A stretch of DNA of 64,000 nt from Hexactinellida sp. DTS-2022 (GCA_028753945.1 JAPNXP010000001.1:14746501-14810500), one strand, 5' to 3'; shown: positions 44,701 through 55,985, numbered from the stretch's first letter. The notes: a model not told the origin generated them from the sequence alone. Numbers and translations are program-made.

Positions 44701-47700
44701 ACAGGGTTCTATCTAGGATGTTAAATTTGGGGGGGAAGCTTTTGAAATCCTTAGTACCCAATTATCAAAATATTACAACCTCTAATTAAACACCAAACAT
44801 TTAATTTAATTCCTCATAATGAAGATTTCTATCGTTAGTAAAACATGAAAGGGCTCACAAAATTGCGATTAATAGTACATTTTATGAGATTTTTGGGGGG
44901 GAAGCTGAAGTGTTTGGGGGGGAAGCTTCCCCCCCACCCTCCCCAGTAGATAGAACCCTGCTAGAGAATATAGGAACATAGAATACCTGAGAGCAAGTTT
45001 TATGCTGGCTAATGAAGTCGCACGCTTTGGCCTGACACAGACTAATGTTGAGCTGCAGAGCTATCCGTATATCCCTGGTTCCTGTCTTCTCCTCCTCCTC
45101 CAGATTCTCCAGCTTAACTATGCCGTAGCCCTTCTCGTAGCTCTTGTGTGCAAGCGATACTCTGTCGCTCTATAGCGGTATAGCAGTGCATAATGGATAT
45201 GTAGTGATAACGGTGGGACATGAGAGTTTTGGCCAAATTCTAACTATATCTAATACAGTCGACTCCGCTTAATAGAGCCACCTCGGGACCAGGTTGTTTT
45301 TACCCGATTAACCGAAAATATTGTAAGCCAAACTGTAATTTTGTCCTATAAATCCTGGAAATTTTGGCCGAATAAGCGGAGAAACCGATTAACCGGTGGC
45401 TCTATTAAGCGGAGTTGACTGTATATCACTATATCCACTGTATCACTGCATATAATATATGACCGTATGCATGGTCAATACTTATATTTTCATAAGTTTA
45501 ATCAAAATCCATATCAAATTCAACTGGTAACGACGTTATAGCAGTATATGCTATGCACTTATCAATACATACCTAAATAAAAATACTGTATTACAGTCAG
45601 GTCTGCTTATTGTGAACAATTTTTCTTCTGCTTAATATGAAGGTTTTTTATTATGAACAAGCCCTATGGTCCCAATTTAACAACTTACATAGGGTTTGTA
45701 TTAATAATTAAGTTGAATTCGCATATTATGAAGTCTCCTATTATGAACACAATTTTTGGTTCCTTGAATGTTCATATAAAAGAAGCTGACTGTATAATTT
45801 TGTGTATAACGATAGAATAATATTAACCGGTTGTGTATAACATTGCAGTGCAACCAAGTTTGGTGTACCAACACGAACAACAGTATACCCTTATTGGTTG
45901 CTTCTACACTGTAAGTCTGTAACATATAATAGTGTATACAGTAGAACCTCGTTAATACAAACACCAACGGACGGTAAAAATTTCGTTCGCTTTATCCGGA
46001 GTTCGTATTAACCAGAGTAATATCCATTCAATAGGCATCGTAGGGACTTGATTTTGTGGATCTGTTTGTTCGTCTTATCCGGAAATTCGTATTAAATGTG
46101 TTCGTACTAACGAGGTTCTACTGTAGTATAGTATAGAGTCATTAGAGTGTACGTATAGTATATAAAGTACGTATATAGTATAGTCAGTACACAGTACATA
46201 TAGTATATCTCACAGTGAGCAGAGCTGTTCCTCTTGTTTTGAACTTAGCAGCGGCTTCCACTCTCTCTTCCACAGAGTCAAACTCCCAAGCATCCTTAAG
46301 CTACAACACAACTATAATACACACACAGTAGTGTTAGCAATATAGTAATAGCAATAGCAATATTAGTTCTATTACTACGATAGCAAGTCGCATTTTGGAC
46401 GAAATTTGCTTGCTAATAGGTGAACTTGCTAATAGAGAAATAGAATTAACATTAAATACTCGCATGGGGACTGAAAATAACTTGATAATAGAAGAATCTA
46501 TAATAATATTGCTAAAGTACACCCTCGCTAATCCAAACAGAGGTGTTCGGATTAGTGAAGTAATACATTTTATATAAGCCTCTATAAGATTGCAATTGCT
46601 ATCAAGCGAACTGTACTATTAGTAACTAATATTGTTATTATACCAATTGCTATTATGCTAGCACCACAGTACAATACTCTGCTTACATTAACGAAGGATA
46701 GCAGTTGTATCTCGTACACGAGACTGGCGCTGGGAGGAATCCCCAGCTCCTGATGGCCCTCCTCTCCGAATCCGTAGCAAGGCGGGAGATACAGCTTGCA
46801 GATCTCCTCCTTCTTCATCTTCTTAATGCCGAACTCGATTCCCCGAGGCATGTCGTAGTCAATACCTATGGTGCAGGGTATTACAGGGCTAGATTTGAAC
46901 ACTCCTAACTGTCCTAAGGTTACTATGTATGAATTTTGTAAGCCTAAAAGGTTAGTTTTGTATTACTCTATGGGGACTTACGGCAGTTTTCGCGCTCCTA
47001 AACGCAAACATATCCCAATTTATACGCCTCTGGACGTATGGCGCGCTCCTGGATAAACTCCTGGTGTGTCATGATCATACAGGCATGGTAAAACAATGAT
47101 ATTTTAAGTAAAATCAATATAAAAATCAATTGATTTAAAGTTATTTTTACTATTTGAAAAGGCGAAACCTTACCAACCGTAGTTATTTTAACGTAATATT
47201 GAAAACTATATTGACTACCCAAAATAGCTATTGAATAGCTATTATACAATTTGAGTTATGTTAATTCAAATCAATGATTTAAATTTCTCGAAAAAATCAA
47301 ATAAATCATAAATTTTCAATCCCTGTAATAAATAAATAAATAAATGTCGTGCGTAACGTAGCAACATACGTGTGATAGGGAATAAGTAAGGAATGCAGAT
47401 TTTTGGGTAATTAGGAAAGTAAACTTGACAATCGCATTGACAAAATACACTCAAGATAATTAGGAACTCTGGTACAGGAAATATGTCCCGCTTAACAAAA
47501 ATATTAATATTAATTAATTAACGCTAAATAGTGACACGTAGTATATTGGTTACTTGATAGAATGTCTTAATCAGCAGTCTGAGGTTATAACTTACATTCA
47601 TCAATTGCAAAGGAGAAGTGCTCCCGCTGAAAGAATACATTGTCTTGGTACCTCCCAGTAATGTGAACTGTAGAATAGATATTGGTAGTAGAATAGATAA

Positions 47701-50230
47701 ACATATTATTAAAAATTCAAAATAAATCTAGAAGCTAGCTTCCAACGGATATAATATGTAAACCTCGAATAATCGCTCTCCCATGAGGGGCTAAAATTAA
47801 TAATCGCCTAGGCTATTCGAGGTAATACGATATGGTGAGTACGAATTTAAAAAGATTAAATTTTCATGTTAAATATATGGAAAGGGAAAATTGTTTACTA
47901 CGCTCCTCAAATACCACATAATAATTGTAATAGCATATCCATGGTTTATATTAGTGTATCATAGAGCGCCTCAATATACGATACAAGTGTCTGTCTCCGG
48001 CAGAGATGGGGTCAATTCGAATTAAAATCCTTAATTCCCATTCCTTGCGATAAATTTGGGATTTAAGTCCCAGTCCCATTCCTTGATTCTGAAATTTCAA
48101 GATTTAAGTCTCATTCCCAGATTTAAGTCTCTTGGCAAAGGAATTAAGTCCCATTCCTTGATTTTCAGATTTTCAGATTAATTCCAGTCCCATTCAGCGT
48201 GGGAATGGGATTTTATCATAAATCTCTAATTCACTAGGGATTTGGGCCCATCTCTGAATACAACAGGAGTATGTATATATAGAGTAACATACCTGTACCG
48301 TATAATACAAATGTCTCTATAATACCCTATCATTAGTATAATACCTGTAACCTCTGCTGCGTCCGCTATCTTTGCGCTGTGCTTGTTCCCCTCCCTAAGG
48401 AAGCTCTTGAGGACATTAACCTGGTGTCCCCCCGGGTCCTTAGTGCAGTACATGCCGTGCCAGTGGGAGAGCTCTATCTCGAACTGGAGCGTAGAGTCGG
48501 GGGGGATGGACTCCTGGAACTCCTCCCCTCCGTAGGCCATCTCCGGGAGACAGGTCAGCAGACTCAGCTCTCCCAACCGCATAGTCACTATGCCCGCGTC
48601 CCAACCCTTTATAACCTGGCCTACACACACACAGGGGATAAGGGGATTAAGCGTACAGTCAATCATATTGGATATAGTGATAATTGTGGGGATCTCAGTA
48701 GAGTATAGTACTGTTGTATGACAGTTTACTTACCTCTATTACTATTACAATAGTTAACCATGGATACTTTCTATCCATGACGGTTTACTTACCGTCTTTG
48801 CAATGGCTTCACACTTTATACTTCCTATTACACATCTGCACTTATAAGGATTCACATCTCAAGTAGTTGCATCAACATAGCATCTAATAATTTCCATATT
48901 AGCTAAGATATTTTTGGCCATAATGACATTTTCCAATTAGAATTTGAGATGTGAATCCTTATAAGTGCAGAAGTGTAATAGGAAGTATAAAGTGTGAAGC
49001 CATTGCAATAACGGTAAGTAAACCGTCATGGATAGAAAGTATCCATTATTAATTATTGTAATAGTAATAGAGGTAAGTAAACCGTCATACAACAGTACTA
49101 TGGAGTCGACTCCGCTTAATAGAGTCACCTCGGGAGTCGGGACCAGGTTATTTTGACCCGATTAAGTGGAGAAATCTATTAACCGGTGACTCTATAAGCG
49201 GAGTTGACTGTACTTTTGAAATTGTATAACAATACTACTTTGGTTAGTGATAATATCCATGGTTTCACTATACAGAGTAGAAAACTGCCATACCAAAGTG
49301 ATATATCTTTACGGGACCAATCTTGTAAGTAATTAACTCAATTAAAGGTATTCCTGAAGTGTATAACAAGTGTTCGGTTAATTGTATTTCAAGAGAGTCG
49401 AGTCGGTTAAATAGTTGTCGGCCAAGTAGACTAGTTGTCATATAATTTATCAAAAATGCTAGAATATTGTTATACCTGCGTTACCAATGCCTATGCCTAT
49501 GTTCTGGCAAAAGTACAGTAAATTCCCGTTATAATTAAGATTTTCTAGGCACAAAGTTGCGTTCATACTATTTTATTCCGGATAGGTCTCGTTACCCCAG
49601 AAAACCTGAAATTAGCTCTATGGCCATGGGGGTAATTACCCCTAATTGCCGACCACTAAGTGCATTATGACACACGACTAAACTACAGTAGTTACCAAGG
49701 CCTATGTTAACTTCGAATGGCACCGGGTTTCCCTTGCTGCTATCGAACACAGTCTGGTCCAGCAGTCGCCCCTCGTAGTGCACATACACCTTATCTCCCT
49801 TCAGGGGCGTGTCCTGTCCCTGTCCGGCCCGCAGCACCCGCTTGAACAGGGTCCCGCTCTTATCGGGAGAGATGTCCTCTCCCCAACTCAAAGGGTCAGC
49901 AGAGAAGTGATCTGCCGCCTGGCTGGCCACACTTATAGGCTCAGATTCCATTGGCTCTGATTCCATTGGCTCTGATTCTATTGGCTGCGATTCTATTGGC
50001 TGCAATTCTATTGGCTGCGATTCTATTGGATCCGATTCAATAGGCTCTGATTCTATTGGCTGCGATTCTATTGGCTGCGATTCTATTGGATCCGATTCAA
50101 TAGGCTCTGATTCTATTGGCTGCGATTCTATTGGCTGCGATTCTATTGGCTCTGATTCTATTGGCTTTGATTCCATAGGCACTGATTCTATTGGCTCTAT
50201 AGGGTCTATAGGCTTTGGGACTTCTGACAT
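41708..50230 (-). CDS. FKBP4/FKBP5-like: FKBP52/51-like immunophilin: two PPIase domains plus TPR repeats
   Basis: Nine exons (50230-49696, 48620-48345, 47667-47596, 46865-46687, 46300-46214, 45169-44987, 43992-43942, 42495-42301, 41782-41708) join in phase to 550 aa. Residues 5-95 are an unusual Pro-Ile-Glu-Ser pentapeptide array. PPIase domain 1 (about 117-217) keeps the FKBP active-site pattern: VYVHYEG, FDSS, GQVIKGWDAG, MAYG and LQFEIEL. Domain 2 (about 225-350) is diverged: VHITGRYQD, IDYDMPRGI instead of the VI..W motif, YGFGEEG and LVYEIQLLSF, as in vertebrate FKBP52 where domain 2 is inactive. TPR helices cover 360-495, then the REKKLYATMF segment, then an acidic tail SESDSDPEPESVEL. 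The family acts as an Hsp90 co-chaperone in cytosol and nucleus, an inference here. The gene starts 1.36 kb downstream of SNRPE on the same strand. Confidence 0.95.
41843..42159. mobile_element. Two pogo-like MITEs in tandem (family D, then CGTTATAAC type)
   Basis: 41843-42008 has family D motifs (GCTTTATCAACTCGCATTTT, inverse near 41995). 42042-42159 runs from ACTCCCGTTATAACCAAGTC to GAGAGTTCACTG. The second is the uninterrupted relative of 23922-24530. Both lie in the last FKBP intron. Confidence 0.65.
42595..42846. mobile_element. MITE with CGTATTTCCCCGAATAAG ends
   Basis: Inverted ends CGTATTTCCCCGAATAAGCG and GCATATTCGGGGAAATACGG. The fragment at 130-253 is a second copy. It lies in an FKBP intron. 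Confidence 0.82.
43050..43203. mobile_element. MITE with CAGGGTTTCATCCAGG ends
   Basis: A 16-bp inverted pair CAGGGTTTCATCCAGG / CCTGGATGAAAGCCTG with one mismatch, 154 bp long. Relatives end at 13000 and span 29516-29673. No clear target duplication. Confidence 0.8.
44245..44418 (+). repeat. GGAGCG-family repeat
   Basis: Same consensus as 17524-17704. It lies in the FKBP intron between exons 6 and 7. Confidence 0.75.
44702..44960. mobile_element. MITE with CAGGGTTCTATCTA ends
   Basis: Inverted ends CAGGGTTCTATCTA and TAGATAGAACCCTG. Just inside the right end the sequence runs GGGGGGGAAGC, then CTTCCCCCCC, and the left end has GGGGGGGAAGC, so the element can fold with G/C-rich stems. It lies 26 bp downstream of the donor of FKBP exon 6. 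Confidence 0.8.
45256..45421. mobile_element. pogo-like MITE, family B
   Basis: CAGTCGACTCCGCTTAATAG and TAAGCGGAGTTGACTG, TA-flanked. It is longer than other B copies, with GTAAGCCAAACTGTAATTTT in the centre, as at 56582-56842. Confidence 0.88.
45594..45792. mobile_element. pogo-like MITE, family C
   Basis: CAGTCAGGTCTGCTTATTGT to TAAAAGAAGCTGACTG, TA on both sides. Intronic in the FKBP gene. Confidence 0.85.
45939..46123. mobile_element. pogo-like MITE, family A
   Basis: CAGTAGAACCTCGTTAATAC and TAACGAGGTTCTACTG, TA-flanked. It is 91 bp downstream of FKBP exon 5. Confidence 0.88.
46920..47065. repeat. Dispersed repeat shared with 22290-22440
   Basis: CCTAAAAGGTTAGTTTTGTA, TTTCGCGCTCCTAAACGCAA and GTATGGCGCGCTCCTGGATA occur in inverse order at 22290-22440. 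An AT-rich MITE-like repeat with CCAGGAGCGCG ends, distinct from the GGAGCG family. Confidence 0.65.
48001..48256. mobile_element. hAT-like MITE with CAGAGATGGG ends
   Basis: Inverted ends CAGAGATGGG and CCCATCTCTG. The interior is a chain of TTTAAGTC(C/T)CATTCC repeats. No 8-bp duplication is apparent. FKBP intron 2. Confidence 0.72.
48708..49100. mobile_element. Foldback element with ~150-bp arms in FKBP intron 1
   Basis: AGTACTGTTGTATGACAGTT at the left mirrors the right end back from 49100. The arms continue through GGTTTACTTACC, TTGCAATGGCTTCACACTTT and CACTTATAAGGATTCACATC, with a loop of about 80 bp. The right border abuts a family B MITE at once. The transcript would form a long hairpin. 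Confidence 0.85.
49102..49210. mobile_element. pogo-like MITE, family B (left tip missing)
   Basis: Begins GGAGTCGACTCCGCTTAATA directly after the foldback element and ends TAAGCGGAGTTGACTG before TA. Confidence 0.75.
49940..50215 (-). repeat. 15-bp coding minisatellite in FKBP exon 1
   Basis: The unit reads, on the coding strand, as codons for Pro-Ile-Glu-Ser plus Gln, Glu or Asp, about 17 copies with a few Met or Leu changes at the Ile position. The unit is a multiple of three, so copy-number change keeps the frame. Confidence 0.93.
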
Positions 50231-50499
50231 TCTCTTGCTATACTAATGTAATATAGAACTCGCGTATTAGCAGTTAGACTAATACAGCGAAACTTCGATT
50301 ATCCGAACGCGTTCGGAGCAGTCAAACACATAGCCAAAACCCCTCCCCAGGATAATTTTGGGACCCTGAAATTCTTACTATCCAAATAAAATCCGTCGAA
50401 TATGCATAATTTTCATAATAATGATACTCAGCCACCTATTATCACTTTCCTGCTGCAGGCCTGGTCAAACATGATCGGCTAATGGAAGTTACTTCTCAT

Positions 50500-51409
50500 C
50501 AGAGATGCAGCGGTCCGGAAATTTCATGGGCCGGACCGGACCGTCATGATTTTTCCTGGACAGTCCAGACCGTATGATCAAAATATTGGATCGGCCTGAA
50601 CCGGTCCAGGCCGATGAACCGGTCTGGACCGATGTACAGTTAATCAGTTACAGACAGCAAAGTAGAGTGATAATTATATACACTTGTATTTCTAAGATAC
50701 AGTGCAACCTCTATAAGTGGGGTCTCTATAAATGGGGAACCTCCATAAGTGGGGAATTTTTTTACCATATTCGTATATATCCATACAAATGAACCTCTAT
50801 AAGCGGGGAAGTGGGGAATGGGGGACCATAAATTTCAAGGAGTTTTTATCTCCATACAAAACAACCTCCATAAATGGGGGGAATGGACAAATCCTAAAAT
50901 GATTCTTATAAAATAATACAATATTTCCAATAAATCGACTCAAAAGTTCTACATAAAAAATATTTTCGATTGATCTACTCTGATGTTTTTAGAAGAAATC
51001 ACCTAGTGTAGATCAGCAGTTAACTAAATTGTCATAATATACAAATAAGAACTAGAACGTGCATTAATGTGTGTGTTATATGAATATTTTGTATAATATA
51101 GCATATATAATGTTTTTCCAATTGAATTTTATAACCGGGGAATGGGGGGCAATTGAAATTTTCCCCGTCCCAGCTCCCCCACTTATAGAGGTTCCACTGT
51201 ACTTATTACTTGAGTGCTTGTGAACAATGGTAAATAACGGAAGCCTGATTTTTTGTCCAATCTAGGAGTCCAGACCGATGGAACGGTCCGTACATATAAA
51301 CGGTCCAGACCGTTATATCGTAATTTGGACCGGTCCAGACCGCACTTGATAACAAGCGGACCGGACCGACCTGAGACCGGTCGGTCCGGTCCAAACCGCT
51401 GCATCTCTG
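50500..51409. mobile_element. hAT-type MITE with CGGTCCGG interior, carrying a nested element
   Basis: Inverted ends CAGAGATGCAGCGGT (15 bp perfect). The 8-bp duplication is CTTCTCAT (50492-50499) against CTTATCAT (51410-51417), one mismatch. Both halves are dense in GGACCGGTC(C/T) motifs. The pogo-like element 50700-51199 is inserted in the middle. It lies between FKBP and SNRPE. Confidence 0.88.
50700..51199. mobile_element. pogo-like element, family I, 500 bp, nested
   Basis: CAGTGCAACCTCTATAAGTG and CCCACTTATAGAGGTTCCACTG ends with TA at 50698-50699 and 51200-51201. The left third holds TIR-like tandem copies (CCTCTATAAGTGGGG). No transposase. Confidence 0.88.
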
Positions 51410-51590
51410 CTTATCATTCCAAGACAGCATTTACGGTTATATATTATGTTCCTCTAATACAGCGATTCCCATCCTCACTGTGGACCCACGGGCTATTATA
51501 ACGTTTTCACAAAATGTGATAAAATAGACTAGAGAAGAATAGAATTAATATTAATTACTAACAAAAGTAGCTAATAAGATTCTAAGTCTG

Positions 51591-51869
51591 CTACGTAGCA
51601 ACGGCCTGTAGCAGAGTTATGTTGTCGCCTCTCAGCAGAATCCTACCCAGCTCTCTTATCTCCTTAGTCTTCATTTGGCGCTCCAGAGCATTGTCTAGCA
51701 CGAGATTCATAAACTCATCGAATCCGACAATGATTCCCTCTATCCTCATAGAGGCCTGTCCGTACAGCCAGACCTGCACCGGCTGTTTGGTCTGCAGAAA
51801 CCGGAATATCACGTTTATGGGCTGGACGAGGGTCTTCTGTAGCTTCTGGGATTTCATTGTAGTCATATT
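51591..51869 (-). CDS. SNRPE: Small nuclear ribonucleoprotein E (SmE)
   Basis: One exon, 92 aa, the same length as human SmE. The Sm1 motif is IQVWLYxQ-like ([20 protein letters not shown], then [11 protein letters not shown]) and the Sm2 motif is [16 protein letters not shown]. The N-terminal [12 protein letters not shown] is the SmE hallmark. It forms the heptameric Sm ring on U1, U2, U4 and U5 snRNAs in splicing. The Met at 51869 was chosen because it gives the conserved length. The open frame extends upstream, but that part is AT-rich and repeat-derived. Vertebrate orthologues have introns, so this copy is either an ancestrally compact gene or a retrocopy. The intact frame and lack of an A-tail favour a working gene. 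A HINE-like element begins 95 bp upstream. Confidence 0.96.
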   Translation of the reverse strand, partial: NMTTMKSQKLQKTLVQPINVIFRFLQTKQPVQVWLYGQASMRIEGIIVGFDEFMNLVLDNALERQMKTKEIRELGRILLRGDNITLLQAVAT

Positions 51870-51963
51870 GCTAGCAGTGACAGATGTAAACAGTAGTTTT
51901 ATATTATAGTTTCGATTAGAAATGTAAATACAGTAGTCGGGGAATTTCAATTCCAAATACAAA

Positions 51964-52927
51964 TCTATATTATTAAATCTCGATTGTTGTTTGTGTGTGT
52001 GTGTGTGTGTGTGTTTGTTTGTCCGGATTGTATTAAAGTGATTGGGGGAATAGAAACCGCAATTAATATTGAGATATAAACTAACTTTCAAATGTTATAA
52101 TAGGTAAACAAATGTTATAATAGGTAAACAAGTATGCTGAACACGAATTTCGCGTTTATAAATTTCTCATATGAATATTTGTTGTTGTTGTTTACACAAA
52201 ATAGGTAAACAAATTAATGAAAATTCAAAATCAACCTAGAAGTTAGCTTTCAACGGGTATTATAGGTAAACAAGTATGCTGAACACGAATTTCGCGTTTA
52301 AAAATTTCTCATATGAATATTTGTTGTTGTTGTTTACACAAAATAGGTAAACAAATTAATGAAAATTCAAAATCAACCTAGAAGTTAGCTTTCAACGGGT
52401 ATTATAGGTAAACAAGTATGCTGAACACGAATTTCGCGTTTAAAAATTTCTCATATGAATATTTGTTGTTGTTGTTTACACAAAATAGGTAAACAAATTA
52501 ATGAAAATTCAAAATCAACCTAGAAGTTAGCTTTCAACGGGTATTATAGGTAAACAAGTATGCTGAACACGAATTTCGCGTTAAAAAATTTCTCATATGA
52601 ATATTTGTTGTTGTTGTCTACACAAAATAGGTAAACAAATTAATGAAAATTCAAAATCAACCTAGAAGTTAGCTTTCAACGGGTATAATAGGTAAACAAG
52701 ATGATGAACACGATTTTCGCATTTATAAAATTCTAATATGAGTATTTGTTGTTGTTGTTGTTGTTTACACAAATAGGTAAACAAATTAATAAAAAATTCA
52801 AAATCATAACGCCCCTTTCTACCATTTCCATGGTAGAAAGTGTGAGGAGTAAGGCCGCACAGCGGCCGTTAACTTGAGGTGCGTAGCACCGATCTGTCGC
52901 AAAGCGACCGAGACCGAAGGGCTCGTA
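51964..52927 (+). mobile_element. Helentron/HINE-like element, copy 2
   Basis: Starts A|TCTATATTATTAAATCTCG, then (GT)n and TCCGGATTGTATTAAAGTGA. About five tandem units of 142 bp follow (starts at 52121, 52263, 52405 and onwards). The 3' module (52812-52927) holds five consecutive hairpins and ends GGGCTCGTA. It occupies the sequence just upstream of SNRPE and may overlap its promoter. Confidence 0.85.
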
Positions 52928-54170
52928 CTACAGTAACTGGGGAATTTCAATTAAAATACAAATACAATAGCCGTAGAATTCCAATACAATTAAAAGGGGG
53001 ATATGGGGGTGCGGGACCCGGGGCTTTCAGGAAGAAATCCAGGGAGAGGAGAGGAATTTGGGGCGTACGGTTGTTGGAGTTGGTGGTACGGTACGGTGGT
53101 ATTTGGGGGCATTAAGGATGACTGGTATAGAGGCCCGATAGCGAGGGGGGGCGCTCGCTTATCGTCAGCAGCTATGACTCTGTCCGCTCTAAATAGGAGA
53201 ATACAATATACCCGGACGCTTGGGGATCGGTCTCGGGGGAGGGGGGATTAGCCCACAGAATCCAAACCTATGGCGGGGGGGGGCTTTCGCTCGCGGATCC
53301 TCCACCTTACAGCCATGACTCTGTCCGCTCTAAATAGGAGAATATAATATAATTAGATTGCCACAAAAGTTAAAGTAGCTGTACTAGAAATTCAATTACA
53401 ATTACAAATACAGTAGCCGAGGAATTTCAATAAAAATTACATTTAATTAATCGTTCATGTCCCTTTGACCGCATTATGTCGCTTTAAGCAAACAGTGTCA
53501 GTATTTCAAATTGAATGAATCCATAAAGGTGTATCTTTGTGAGAGCTATCGAAACCACTGAGTTTTTTATTCTAGGTTCTATATTGACAAAAATACATCT
53601 TACATATGATAGGCCCGAAATTTTACTTTTGAATTCAAAGGCTTTTGAAAAAAGCAATAGAGAATTTAGGAAACAAATGTAAGGTGGGAAATTAATATTG
53701 CTATATTGAATGTCAAGTATAAATGGTAGTTTATAAGGTAAATACATTGTATCCATAAATATTTCTAACCTGATAAGGGATGTAGCATCCTCAACCTCCG
53801 CCATTAAATCAATTACCCTTTTTTGAAAGCGGTTTGGGGGGCTGTGAAAGAATCTAGAGAGTTAATAGGTTGATCAGGATTCAGGTCCATTATAATTTAC
53901 CTGGGTTAATTGAGACGTACAATGGAGTTCGCTTAATTGGAAGTTACTTTCAGTTCCAAAATCGTTTAATATTAATTCCATTCCTCAATAGCAAATTCGT
54001 TATTAGCAAAGGAAATTTCGATCAAAATGCGAATTATATTACGCGACACCCTGACTGAAGACTCATTAATTTTAACTGTGCCGATTACAATTTGGTATAT
54101 TCTAATATAATACCTTGGTTAGCTAGTTTAAATACTCGTTGACTATATTTTTGCCAAAATGACATGCACA
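52928..54170. other. Intergenic, no gene seen
   Basis: A G-rich patch (52985-53285) contains a 43-bp near duplicate: CATGACTCTGTCCGCTCTAA at 53171-like and 53313-like positions, each followed by ATAGGAGAATA. The rest is AT-rich. No protein similarity was recognised in the short frames. Confidence 0.5.
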
Positions 54171-54754
54171 TCTATATTATTAAATCTCGATTGTTGTTTG
54201 TGTGTGTGTTTGTTTGTCCGGATTGTATTAAAGTGATGGGGGAATAGAAACCGCAATTAATATTGGGATATAAACTAACTTCAAATGTTATAATGGGTAA
54301 ACAAATGTTATAATAGGTAAACAAGTATGCTGATTTCGAATTTCGCGTTTATAAATTTATAATATGAATATTTGTTGTTGTTGTTTACACAAAAATGGTA
54401 AACAAAATTAATGAAAATTCAAAATCAACCTAGAAGTTAGCTTTCAACGGGTATTATAGGTAAACAAGTATGCTGAACACGAATTTCGCGTTTAAAAATT
54501 TCTCATAATAATATTTGTCGTTGTTTACACAAAATAGGTAAACAAATTAATGAAAATTCAAAATCGACCTAGAAGTTAGCTTCTGACGGGTATTATTGGT
54601 AAACAAGTTAAAACTATGGAAAATGGTTGTATATAACGTCCCTTTCTACCATTTTCCATGGCAGAAAGGGTGAGGAGTAAGGTCGCACAGCGGCCGTTAA
54701 CTTGAGGTGCGTAGCACCGATCCGTCGCAAAGCGACGAGACCGAAGGGCTCGTA
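54171..54754 (+). mobile_element. Helentron/HINE-like element, copy 3 (short)
   Basis: Same 5' end TCTATATTATTAAATCTCG after A, a short GT run and about two 142-bp units. The hairpin module is at 54640-54754, with loop and one stem base changed from copies 1 and 2. Confidence 0.85.
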
Positions 54755-54949
54755 AAATATAAATTTGCACTGTGCAGACGAAGGCCAGGTAAAATAAATT
54801 AATTGTTTATCATTCGGATTTTTTCAGAAATACGGAAGGCGGACGGGATTTTATTTTTTTATTTTTTATTTCCATTAATTAATGTGCGCATTACATTATC
54901 CTATGCAGGGTTGCCAATCCAATCCAATCCAATCGATGTAAATTTTGGA

Positions 54950-55110
54950 ACCTCGTTAATACGAAAAATTTCTTGACTTTATCAGGAGTTCGTATTAACC
55001 GGAGTAATACCCATTGAATAGCCATTATAGGGACAAAATTTTGTGGAACTGTTTGTTCGTCTTATCCGGAAATTCGTTCTAATCGTGTTCGTACTAACGA
55101 GGTTCTACTG
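54950..55110. mobile_element. pogo-like MITE, family A, left tip missing
   Basis: AACCTCGTTAATACGA at the left and GTACTAACGAGGTTCTACTG at the right. Directly followed by a 20-bp perfect hairpin. Confidence 0.78.
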
Positions 55111-55739
55111 TATATGAACTGGCCTATAGAGGATAGGCCAGTTCATATACAGACTGGCCAATCATATTCGGGAACAGAATATGAATGAAACCTGGGTAAT
55201 GAAGACTCAAGCCTTCGCGGCGGTTAAACTAACGAATATTCCTCCTAAGTACCAGTTAGAGGAAGCTTATTACAAAAAGAAGAGTTTGAACTGAGCTACT
55301 ATTCAAATAGAGCAAATACTGAAATAATAATCTAAGCCAGTGGTTTCAACCGGGGTTCCGCGGGATTAATTATTGGCAAATCGATGTAAATACATCGGAG
55401 ACTCATAATAGTCAATCGGAAATACAATCTTTAGCAGCTTATTGACTATCAGACCACGAATTAAAGAAATATGCAAAAGTAAACAATCACAGATCTCACA
55501 TTGAAACTGTACCTGACAATACTAGTTAATAAATAAATGTAATTAAATTTGTTAGAAATATATTCGTAGGGAAATAGAAGTGTAGGGTTCCGCGTGCTGC
55601 CACAAAAAAAAAGGTGGAAAACCACTGATCTAAGCTAGCTTATCATAACAGCTCAAGTCGAACGTATTTATATGTTTAGCTGCCAGCCGATATATTAACA
55701 ATATCGCTACAGTACTTTAACTACCGTAAATAGCTATAT

Positions 55740-55985
55740 TACAGTAAAATAAATGGATTTTATTAATGCAAATGAATTACCTTATAATACAGAAAAGAAT
55801 TATATTAAAGTAAATTAATTATAATACAGTAAATTAATTATATTAAAGTAAATGAATTATATTAGAGTAAATTAATTATATTACAGTAAATGAATTATTT
55901 CCCATAAATGAATTATATTAAAGTAAATGAATTATTTCCATAAATGAATTATATTCACGTAAATAAAGATATTGTTATTATTTTG
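55740..55985. repeat. AT-rich tandem array
   Basis: Imperfect repeats of AAATGAATTATATTA(A/C)AGT, about 20 bp per unit and around ten units. Confidence 0.8.

Noticed and set aside
48379-48708. Plus-strand 109-aa frame
   Set aside because: Antisense to FKBP exon 2.
51619-51909. Plus-strand 96-aa frame
   Set aside because: Antisense to SNRPE.
52879-53251. Gly-rich overlapping plus-strand frames
   Set aside because: They arise from a G-rich low-complexity patch and the hairpin module of a HINE-like element. No domain and no splice context.
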